Assembly (NCBI RefSeq): GCF_040712315.1
Contig: NC_134017.1
Span: 57,410,636-57,474,635, forward strand
Length of the DNA stretch: 64,000 bases
Source of the DNA: Castanea sativa
Lineage: Eukaryota > Streptophyta > Magnoliopsida > Fagales > Fagaceae
Direction of reading: 5' to 3'
The translations under genes and the position numbers were made by a program. This document shows, one piece after another, positions 47,701 to 59,700 of this stretch (within the stretch, counting starts at the first letter, position 1; each line of letters starts with the position of its first letter). The notes beneath the pieces were generated by a model. The model had not been told where the DNA came from. It saw only the letters and a list, made by a program, of their open reading frames with translations, and searched no databases.

Positions 47701-50700
47701 ATTACAGATGAAAGGCATGAAATATGACATAAATTAAGTGCATAAGGGAGACTTTACAAATATTTCATATTATGAACATTCTATTCTAGCAAGAAATTCA
47801 TTGATGTAGAACTACAACAGCAAGTTTCACATTAACTCCAGCTAACTTACATAAGAAATTTTCTAGTTCAATACTGAATTTACTAAAAGGAACATCTAAA
47901 ACAACTTTTCAATCCCAAAGAAAATAAGAAAAATGTATACCTGGTGAAACTGGTGAGGATATGACAAAAATCGAAGGATAATTGGTTTCTCCTAGTAAAG
48001 GAGTGCATTCCACTTTCAAGATTTTACCAATGTCTTCATGCTTTGGCCAGTAAACCTGACCATTACAGCATCGAGCAGCAGGACATAAACAAAGAACCAT
48101 TAATAGTAACTCAACTTCAGATACACAGACAAGAATGCAAAATTCCAGTACCTCTCCAGTAGCATCAGGAATAGCGGCAAAATTTGAAAGCATTCTCTCC
48201 CCCATAAACCATTGATACTTTAAGACTAATTGTGGGTCAGTGCTCAATGTGCCATCTTGGACGAAAGTAAAGTGGCATCGACAAGCATCTTCTTCAGAAG
48301 GCTGATCCACAGAGGCTTCCTTGAGCAGGTACCCAGAAGGCAATTTATCTTTCCATTGCTCGACAAGAAAACGAAAAGTTGACTCTGTACATGACACCAC
48401 ACATATAAAATAGTGTCTCAGGTTGAGTGTCTGTTTGGCAAAAATAATTTTTGCCAACTTATTTTACTATTTAGCTTATTTTTCTACTATTTACGGGTCC
48501 CACGGCACTTTTTGATACTATTCATGAGTCCTACTATACTATTTCAGCTAACTTTTACCTTTATCTGCAATACTTTCAGTAAAAAGTTTTCAGTTTTAGC
48601 ACAATAAGCAGATCCCAAACAGACCCTAATACCACAATACATCAGTTGATTAAATATTAAGTAATCAAATTTCATCTCCAGCCTCTCATCAAAAAAACTT
48701 TGAAAATGTCAACAAAATGCATAGGTAAATTTTGCAAGTACCACTTATCATGAATGTAAAACCAAATGATTTATCAAATAATAGAAAATAGCAAGATAAA
48801 AACTGCCTCACATCCTCACTAGATTAACATTTGGAGAAAGCATTGCTGCTGTTATATAGAAGCAATGTTAAATTTTTCAATTGAATTAATGATAACAGGA
48901 GTTGTTTGTTAAAAACTATAACAATAAAACTGTGGATATACACACATATGCAGACTCACTAACATCCAACCAACTATGAATATTTAATATTTAATTTTTT
49001 TTTTTAAACTCACAAAAACATATTACCTTCATCTTACTATTTATGGCAATCTATGAGTTCATCAATGGCATGACCATACCATCCATCATTCATCATATAT
49101 ATACATATTCACTAAGATCCAAAGAACAATACAGACCTATATGATAATAGAAATCAGCTACTACCTAAAAAAAAGGATATTCAGATTATGCACCTGCTGC
49201 ATGATCTGGACGGCAAAATTCCCAACCATCTCTAATGCACAAAGCCGTTTGTGCAGGATAACGCTTTGCTATCGCCAGCTCCTCCCGAGAAAGATCTTTC
49301 CAAACATAGTATAAAAGAAAAAAACAAAAGGAAATTAAACCAGAAGACTAATCATAAGTTGTAACGATATTTTGAAGTAATAAGCACAACAAAGTGAGGG
49401 GGGGAAAGCACAATATACTGAGCAGCAACTCATTAAAAATACTTTAACATTGTTAGAACAATGATCAAATGATTAAATTCACCATTTCCTAATAACTTAG
49501 GTTTTAGGGAAAATGTTCAAACCCTTTCTTCTTATATGTCCCATTAAAAGTTTAACAACCCACCTATTGAGCTCCACTTATTAAGGGAGAGTGGACCCAT
49601 ACATGAGGGAGAGTGTTAAAACAATAGTTAAATAATTAAACTCACCATTTCCTAATAATTTAAAATTTTGGAAGAATTGGTACTTTATCAAAAATAAAAA
49701 TAAAAATAAATGGGAAGTGAAATATATTACAAGATACCTCTATCATTGAACTTTTTCAAAGTAGGACCAACAAGCAAAATGGAAGCTGCTTCTAAATGAG
49801 GCATCTTAAGAATAGGATTCTCCTCCACTCTTAAATGCTGCAGTACAACATAATAATCACAAAATTATAAGCATACATAAGTATGTACTTTCATATTAAG
49901 TAGTTAGATAATTTAGTAACATATCTGCAAATCATTAATTCTCCACATTTTATCCATATCTTTTACACCAAGGAAGGTCCATATAAAGTGAAATATCTTA
50001 CAAATTGAGTGCATAAATTAATCTGAATAGTCAAGCTTGAAAGAAAGTAAACTGAATCCAAAAGTTACAGGCTTTCTTGTTACAAGTCAAAACACCAAAG
50101 CATCAGAATTTTAATACAATGTGTGGTGTGGAGATCGTACTCTCCAAGAGGCTTTTCCAGAACTTTATTGTATTAGTGGGACAAAGGATTCTCCAGTAGT
50201 GGAGGTTATGTGTTGGTCTGGTGGGAGGATTCATTGGGATGCTAAATTTCGTCATCCTCCACAAGACTGGGAACAAGTATCCTTTGATCTATTTATGGAT
50301 ATTGTTTACTCTTCGACGGTAAGGGGATTGGGTCCTGATCGGGTTTGTTGGAAGCCAGCAAAGAGTAGAGGTTTTGAAGTTAGAGGATTCTATCTTTCTT
50401 TCTACCCCCTACACGTTTATCCTTCCCTTGAAGAATGATATGGCAATCGAAGGTCCCTCCAAGGGTAGCGTTCTTTTCATGGCCTGCTTCCTTAGGTAAG
50501 ATTTTAACAACAGATAACCTTTGCAAATGTGTGCTAGTTCTTGATTGGTGCTATGTGTGTAAGAATTGTGGATAGTCAGTGGATCGTCTTCTTCTTCATT
50601 GCCCCATAGCTTGTGAATTGTGGTTGTTGGTGTTTTGTTTGTTTGGAGTTCATCGGGTTATGCCTCACAAGGTGTTCTTTCTGACCACTGCCCTCTTTTG

Positions 50701-53700
50701 TTAGAAGCTGGTGTTGTTCAGCGTGGTCGTAGTGCCTTTAAATTTGAGAACATGTGGTTAAAGGATGAGGGTTTTGTGGATAGAGTTAAGCAGTGGTGGG
50801 ATGGCTACAGTTTTGAGGGTTCTCCAAGTTTCATCTTGGCCCAAAAATTGAAGGCTCTAAAAGCAGACCTAAAAAAGTGGAACAGGGAGGAATTTGGTGA
50901 TTTGGCTTTTAGAAAGAAGAATAAGCTAACTGAGCTGATGGGGTTAGATGTGAGAGAGGATCTAGTGGGTCTCTCAAATGAGGATCAGAGTCGGCGCATT
51001 CAACTCAAAGGAGACATAGAGCATCTGGCTTCTCTTGAGGAGACTTCTTGGAGGCAAAAGTCTAGAGCCTTATTTGTGAAAGAGGGAGATAATAATACTC
51101 GGTTTTTTCATAGATTAGCAAACTCCCATAGAAATGCTAATCAGATTAAAAAGATGGAGGTGAATGGTATTCTTTATGAGGATGAGCACGATGTACGCTC
51201 TCAAATAGTCCTTTTTTACCAAGAGTTGTATAAGGAAACTGAGGTGGGGCGTCCTTCTATGGATGGGTTAGAGTTTGCTAGTATTGAAGAGGATGATCGG
51301 GTGTTATTAGAGAAGGAGTTTTCGAAGGAGGAAGTCTTCCAGGTATTAAAGGAGATGGAGGGGGATAAAGCCCCTGGTCCTGATGGCTTCACCATGGCCT
51401 TTTTTCAGAAATGTTGGAGTGTCGTGGAAAGGGATGTAATGGACTTTTTTGAAGATTTCTATAGACATTCTTCGTTTGAACGGTCTTTGAATGCTTCGTT
51501 CCTCACTTTAATTCCTAAGAAGTGTAGTGCCGTTAATATTAAAGACTTTCGCCCCATTAGTTTGGTTGGTAGTGTTTATAAGTTGTTATCCAAGGTGTTG
51601 GCTAATAGGATGCGGAGGGTATTGGATAATCTCATCTCTGAGACTCAGAATTCGTTTGTTGGCGGAAGGCAAATTCTGGATTATGTGCTTGTTGCAAATG
51701 AATGCTTGGATAGTAGGTTGAAGAGCAGAGTTCCAGGTGTGGTTTGCAAGCTGGATATTGAGAAAGCTTATAATCATGTGAACTGGGAGGCCCTGTTTTA
51801 TTTGTTGGGCCGGATGGGTTTTGGGGTGAAATGGAGGGGGTGGATCAAGGCTTGCATTTCGTCTGTCCGTTTCTCTGTCCTAGTAAATGGGTCCCCTGAA
51901 GGTTTTTTTGGTAGCTCCTGTGGGTTGAGACAAGGGGATCCCCTATCTCCGTTATTGTTTCTTTTGATAATGGAGGTTTTAAGTAGACTTTTGAAGAAGA
52001 CAGAGGAGTGCAATCTTATTCGGGAATTTCAGGTGGGAGCGAAACTCTTTGGGGGGTGAGTATTTCCCATCTTTTATTTGCGGATGACACCATCATATTT
52101 TGTGAGGCCTCGAGGGAGCAAGCTGTCAATTAGGATGGTGTTGTCTTGTTTTCAGGCGTTTACGGGTTTGAAGGACAATGTTGGGAAAAGCGAGATTGTC
52201 CCCGTTGGGGAGGTGAATAATCTAGATGCTTTGGCTAATGTGCTTCAGTGTAGAGTAGGCAGTTTTCCTATGAAATATTTGGGGATGCCTTTGGGATCTT
52301 CTTTTAAGTCTCCCTTGATCTGGAATCCTATTTTGGAAAAGATGGAGAAGAGGCTCTCTGGGTGGAAGCGTCTCTATTTATCTAAGGGTGGTAGGCTCAT
52401 GTTATTAAAGAGTACTCTCTCAAGTCTCCCGACATACTTTCTATCTCTCTTTACTATTCCTAAAGCAGTGGCGACTAGATTGGAAAGTATTCAGAGGAAT
52501 TTCCTTTGGGGGTCTTCTGAGGGGGGTTTTAAATATCCTTTGGTGGCTTGGGATAAGGTGTGTTTACCCGTTGAGATGGGTGGATTGGGGTTAAGAAAGG
52601 TGGTGTCGTTTAATCAAGCTTTATTAGGGAAGTGGCTGTGGAGATATGGCCATGAAGATACCCACCTGTGGCGTTGGGTTATCTCTTCAAAATATGGCGA
52701 GGATCAAAAGGGGTGGAGGACTAGAGACAGCAGGAGGTCCCATGGGTGCGGCCTTTGGAGAAGCATTAACGAAGGTTGGGAGGACTTTTCTAAGCATCTT
52801 TCTTTTGTAGTGGGGCAAGGAACTCGTATCCGTTTTTGGCATGATAGGTGGATTGGTGACGATACCCTAAAGTTCTCTATCACGAGCTTTATGTGTGTTC
52901 GGCGGTCAAGGATGCTGTATCTACGAGGTTTTGTGGATTCCGAAAGGGGCTCTTGTTAGAGTATGGAATTTAACGTTTTATAGAGCGTTTGAAGATTGGG
53001 AGTTGGCTGCTTCGTATTCTCTACTCCGGCTTATCCAATCCCGCATTCCACGGGGGTAGTAGGAGAGATACCCTTTGCGGCGGCTTAAAGGGGATGGTAT
53101 GTTTGACACTCGGTCTTACTACCTCGCGATCCGAGGAGTGCTTCGAATTCTTGGCTTCCTTGGAAGGGGTTTGGAAACCGAAGATCCCCAAGCGCGTGGC
53201 TTTCTTTACGTGGTGCTTTGCTCATGGTCGAATCCTCACCTTGGACAACCTTATGCTTAAGGGTCGGCCTTTGGTTAATAGGTGTTGCTTGTGTTGCAAG
53301 GATGGGGAGTCGGTTAACCATCTTCTTTTGCATTGTCCTGTTACCCATTCTCTTTGGTCTTGTATGCTTCAGACCTTTGGGATTCTTTGGGTTATGCCAG
53401 GGTCGGTGGCGGAGTTGATTCCATGTTGGCATCAGTGGCATGGAAAGGATAAGTCAGACATATGGAATTTGGTTCCAGGGTGCTTAATGTGGATTGTGTG
53501 GTTGGAGCGAAATCGTCGTTCCTTTGAAGACAAAGAGAAGACCTTGGTTGAGTTGAATCTATTATGCCAGCATAGTCTCTTAGAGTGGTCTCGTTGTTGG
53601 GGGTTTTCTAATTGCTCTTCTCTCGCTGAGTTTTTGCCCTCCCTTAACTTTGTTTCCTAGTAGATTTTTCTTATTGTTCATCATCATGAACTCCTTGTAT

Positions 53701-56700
53701 GACTTTCTTTCCTTTATTTATAAAAGCTTCCGGATTACTTATCAAAAAAAAAAAGGTTATTGAGTTGTTTGAGTCTTGGAAGGGTATGTTTGGTCGACAT
53801 AGAAACATAGATTTGTGGAGACTTGTGCCTCATTGCTTGTTATGGTGTATTTGGCGTGAAAGAAATGCTAGAAGCTTTGAGGGATGTGAACGCTCCATGT
53901 TAGAGATTAAGTCTTTTTTTTTTACACTCTCCTTGATTGGAGTGTGGTCTTTTGTCATTTTTCTTGTTCTTCCCTTCCTGTTTTACTTGATCGTTGTAAT
54001 CTTGGTTCTTCATTTGTGCCCTCATAGTACATTTCCAATGTACTCGGGTTGGCTGTTTTTCTTTGATTGATAAAATTTTCGTTACTTATCAAAAAAAAAG
54101 AATTTTAATACAATTTGTATTCATAACACTATAAAGATCCCCTTGCACATGGTAATTATTAAAAAAAAAATTGATTTAATTTCAAAAGATTTGATGGCTT
54201 TATGTCAAACTCTACATGGTTGAAAGTTGGGCAATCAAGATAATTCAGATCATCTAACTTTCATTCACCAACCCAACTAAGCTCTATCCCAAAATCATGA
54301 TCAGTTACTTAAATCTGTAACTGCAAACTGAACAATTCAAATTTCTTGACTATATTATTTGTCATGTTGTATATAAGGAAAACTAAGGGTGCGTTTGTTT
54401 CGACAGTAAACCAATTCCGGAAAATGTTTTCAGTATTTGCGGGTGTTTGGCAACACCGGAAATTTTGGTCAAACGGAAAAGAGGAACCATTGACCGTAAA
54501 ATTCAGCCTCCCCACCCGGAAAATATTTTCCATGTCTATTTTACCTTCAAATTGAGTTTTCCGTTGGAAAACAGAGAAAGAGAAGGAGAGGGAGAGAGCA
54601 ACAACCCACACCAGAAAAGAGAGAGAGAGAGAGCTAGAGGGAGATCGCCGGTGAAGCCAAGATCACGCCGTCCTCAACCCAAAGGCCCGCCGTCGAGCTC
54701 GCACAGGGCGAGATCGAGGCGCGATCTCGCGCTGTCGAGCTCGCGCCGGGGGAGATCGAGGCGCGAGCTCGCGCCGTCGAGCTCGCGCCGGGCGAGATCG
54801 ACGTGCGATCTCGCGCCGTCGAGCTCGCGCCGGGCAAGATCGACGTGCGATCTCACGCCGTCAAGCTCGCACAGGGCGAGATCGAGCCTGCGCGAGCTCG
54901 ACGGCGCGATCTCACCCACCGATCTCGCCCACCGATCTCGCTCTTCCTCCTCCCTGTCTCACCTCCCTCTCTCAGTTTAATTTGATTTGGTCATGGTGTT
55001 TTATTTGATTTTTGTTTGTTTAGAAGTTGATGGATTGTAATGTTGTATTATAAAATTTGTTTGGAATGTGAGAAAATGGTTGAGAAAATATGAGAAATCA
55101 GTAATTAATTTGCATTTTCAGAATGTTACCAAACACTTGAAAATATTTTCCAAAGTATTTTTTAAAATGCCACCAAACATTTAAAAATATTTTCCTTTCC
55201 CGAAAATATTTTCCTTTCCTGAAAACATTTTCTGAAATTGCTTTACTGTCGAAACAAACGCACCCTAAATGACAATGATTTTAACCTACAAAATTAGTAC
55301 AGTAAGTTCATACCAAATTAAATCCGCTATGTGATGAACAATAGTCATAATGAACCACATGAGACTACCTGAGAAACTATGTAGCATGCAGTAAGTCGAA
55401 CAAACAGCATTAAATTACTAACCTCAAGAACTGGTAAATATGGGAAGCCCTTTAGAGTGGAAATTTTGTTTTTGCTGGCAGCTAATACCTATATGAAGTT
55501 TAGGGGGAAGATAAGAAATTTATGCATTTGTGATGAAGAAATAAGCTGCATAAAAGCAACAACATACCTGCAGTCGAGGTTGACTTGCCATCGAAAGAGA
55601 CTTCAGCTTATTCTGAGCAACAGAAAGAAACTGCAAAAGAGGAGGGGGGTTATGGAGGAAAACACATTTTAAGCACCTGAAATGTGAATCTTCATTGATG
55701 ATCAGCAAAGCTGACACTGCTTTTCATAGCTGTACCTCTAAATTAGGAAGCTGTGGAAGGCTTGCAAGTGATGTGATTTGATTTCCAGCAAGATATAGTT
55801 GCTACACAAGTAATAAAATTTTCAGGGCCCTATTACATTGATAACTCCAACATGTGCCGAGTCATTGCAATTCAGCAATCAATACACATGAGACATACCT
55901 GTAGAGCTTTGCAATTCTCAAGAGGTTCAAATCCAGGCCCTTTAAAGTCATTGAAGCTCAAATCAAGAACCTAGCAAGAAACAGTACAACCAGTATATCA
56001 GCAAGCTATCCTTTTGCAGATCTACAAATAACGTTACACATCTATTAATCTAGCTTCCAGAAGAATTGCCATTGAAGTGAATGAAGAATGAAATTGGAAT
56101 GCATATCATGAAACAACAAACCTTCACCCGCTTCAGTATCTCAACTCCTTCCAATGTAGACAAGAGGTTGTCTCTGAGATAAACAAACTGACAAAGAGGA
56201 TCATCAGTTCCTAAGTTTTCAAATATTGCTTTTAAAACTTACAATCGCATGCTACAGAACCATGATCCAGAAGTTATCGACAATCAGTTTAGTTCAGAGA
56301 GTTCTCAGTTGTGAATTTTGAAATAGTTCCAGGTTTTTTTCATATAGCACTGAAAGCAAAATATGAGAGCACTTAATGCAGATTAAGCAAGGTTTCCAGG
56401 AAACAATTATCAAATGCTCAATTTCTGAAATTAACAAAAGAACCATCATCTGATATACCTCTACAGATTAGTGAAGAATTTCCATTATAAAAAAATGAAG
56501 ATTTTAGACATGTCTTTTTTTTTTTTTTGATAAGTAAAAGAGAAATATAAAAAAAATACAAAAGGCTACTCTATGCATGAAGAACATAGAGCAAACCTAG
56601 AAAAAACAAGAAGAAGAAAACAGAAAAAGTACAATAGAGAAAGGGAGCTAAAAAAAGAAGGGAGAGAGTCACTAGTCGTGAGTCCCCAAGCCCTAGACCA

Positions 56701-59700
56701 ATCAAAAAGAGTCCCACTAAAAAAAGCAAACAACTGATCACCGGTGCTATCCAAATCCTCAATCTCTACTCTATATCTTAAGATCAGTCTTTCCGGTCAA
56801 CAAAGAAATAATTACAATCAGCTTCAAAGGAACCTTATCTTGATGGTAAAGCTCCTACTCCATCACAAGAATACAGCTACCATTAACACTAATGCATGAT
56901 TGAAACCAAAAAAATACCATAGGAACAAATCATGAATACCCTATCACATTTAAACTTCTATTTTGAATAGTTTAATATCAATTGGAGAGCTACTTCATTC
57001 ATCAAACCTTCAGGATATAGAAGTTTGTCCACAAGAACTTAACGAGGAATTTAAAGATACAATATTAACATGGAATCTAATTAAAAACAGAAGATTAAAA
57101 TGTTTCTACAATAAAAATTGGACCATATATATCTAATCATGCATCAGACATAACATCAGATTACCTCTAAATTTGCTGACAAGTTCAAGCCACTAGCACT
57201 GAGACTGCGAACTCTGTGACCCCGAAGATCCAACCTCTAATAACAAAAAAATAAAATTAAAAAATAAAAAATAAAAACTTAAAAATGAAGCACTAATAAG
57301 TAATGAATTAAAAGCTCATTTCCTCCAATATAATAATTTTTAAGGAGTGATTCATTTCAACACCATGAGAAAGAACCACATATACTGAAGTAGGAGCAAT
57401 ATAACATGAATATTCTGTTGTTTTTCTTATTAATTGAAAAGAATCTATATGCATATTCTTATTTGCTCCATAGAGCACATGCAAGAAAAATTGCATTGGC
57501 ACATCCCCATAAGAGACAGGTGGTTGAAGGAACTCTGTCAGTTGCTCTGATTGATGATAAACTGAACCATTATTTCCCTTCAACATCAGCACCTCTTTTA
57601 TATTCACTAATATCACATCCCAAATTCTTATTTCCTGCGGTTAAACTGAAGCTATCTGTCTTTTATGGTTAGTGAACCTTTCTTAAAAAAAAAACAACCA
57701 ATAATGATAATAATAGTAATATATAACAACAACAATAACAACAATAATAAAGGAAGACTTGTTTATAACAAAGCATCTAGGTGCTGGATGTGATTGAGGC
57801 CTGAGGAGAATAATCCCTTTTTAAATGCTGAAAAGGCCAACGAGAATAGGCAACTGCAGAGCTTGAGAAGATGATTCTCACGGAGAAAATTAGTTGGAGG
57901 CAAAAATCTTGAGCACTTTGGCTTAAGGGAGGGGAAAAGAACACAAAGTTCTTCCATCACCTTGCAAACCAACATCATAGAAGTAACACTATAAGTCATT
58001 TATCTATGGAAGGGGAGTTGTTCACTGATGACTGACCAGGTGGACATTGATGCAAAATAGTTTTGTACTTTATTTTTCAATTAGAATTTATATGCTGAAG
58101 AACTGAGATGCCCTTTGTTGGATGGACTACACTTCTCAGCCATTGATGATGAGAAGGCAAGCTTGGGGGAAGATACTTACCTGTGATAACCTTATCAAAC
58201 GAGGTTTCACTTTAGTTATTGGTGTTGCATGTGCTGGTGCAATGGGAAAATGGTTGATCTTTTGTTGATGCATTGTGAGGTTGCGTATGATTTATGCATT
58301 TGAGTAATTCAATTGTTTGGGATTCAATGGGTGTTACCAAGGAATTGCAAATATTTTGTTTGGATGGAGGAATTGGTTTGGGGATCATTCATCGATATTT
58401 GGAATTTTGTCCCATTATGTTTGATGCAGCTATTGTTGAATGAGCAAAAACATTGGATTTTTGAAGATGTGAAAATATCAAGGGCCCAATTGAAATTATT
58501 GCTAAGTAGAACCTTGTTTGAATGGGCTAGTGTGACAGGTCTTACCAATTGTCACTCTTTAAAATTCATTTAAATTATGAGCGTTCTCATAAAGTTCCCA
58601 GTACTGATAACCTTCGAAAGTAGAGAATAGTTGCACTTGATTGGTGTTGCATGTACAAGAGGGATGGGGAAACTATTGACCATCTACTTCTCCATTGCAC
58701 GGTAGCTAGAGAGTTTTAGGCCATGGACTTCTCATGGTTTGTGATGTATTGGGTTATGCCTATAGAGATAACCTTCGGAAGTAGAGAATAGTTGCACTTG
58801 ATTGGTGCTGTGTGTGCAAGAGGGGTGGGGAAACTATTGACCATCTACTTGTCCATCGCACGGTAGCTAGAGAGCTTTGGGCCATGGATTACTCATGGTT
58901 TGTGGTGTATTGGGTTATGCCAAAAGGTGTTGTGGAGCTTTTAGCTAGCCGGAGAGGCAAGTTGAGCACATGTTGCAATGCAAAGATTTGGAGCATGATG
59001 CCCCCATTGCCTTAGGTGGAGTCTTTGGCAGGAGAGGAATGCTTGGACTTTTGAGGGATGTGAGAAATCTATTCACGACCTAAAGCTATTATTTCTTAAC
59101 ACTGTTTGAGTGAAAAAATGCTTTTGGGTTGTTTTTGTTTACTGTTTTGCCTGATTTGATTGATCAATGTACTTTTAGCACTTAATTTTGGCATACCATG
59201 GTACACTTTCTACATACATGGGTGGCACCCTTCTAGCCTTTTATTTAATGAAATTTTACTTATAAAAATTTAATGAATAAATATTTATCAAAATTCATCT
59301 GCTAGGCACATCTTCAAAGTTAAATTTTCTTACGAAATGTTGCTCCCAACAACTCGCTCATCTTTTCCTTGTAAGAGTTTATGGAAGTCTAAAGTCCCAT
59401 CTAAGGTGGCTTTCTTTTCATTGGTTAATCATGACAATTTGGTGTCGAATGTGTAATATAGATCACTTATTTCTCTACTACGTTGCTGCTCAAGAGCCTA
59501 GGCGTATCATATTTTTAAGGGTTCACTGGGTCATGCCAAAGGTGTCCTGGAGCTGTATGAGAGTTGGCATGGCATATATGGTAGGAGTTGTAACAGTGAA
59601 AATTGGATAAGTGCTTTGGAGAGAGAAGAATGGTAGAACTTTTGAAGGGGGTGAGAGGTATTACTGACTTATTCAAAAAGAAAGTGTTACTGACCTAAAA

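Noticed and set aside
54447..54980. 177-codon Ser/Arg-rich ORF plus minus-strand partners
   Set aside because: Open only because the 42-bp minisatellite unit is a multiple of three; it lies within a Harbinger-type element.
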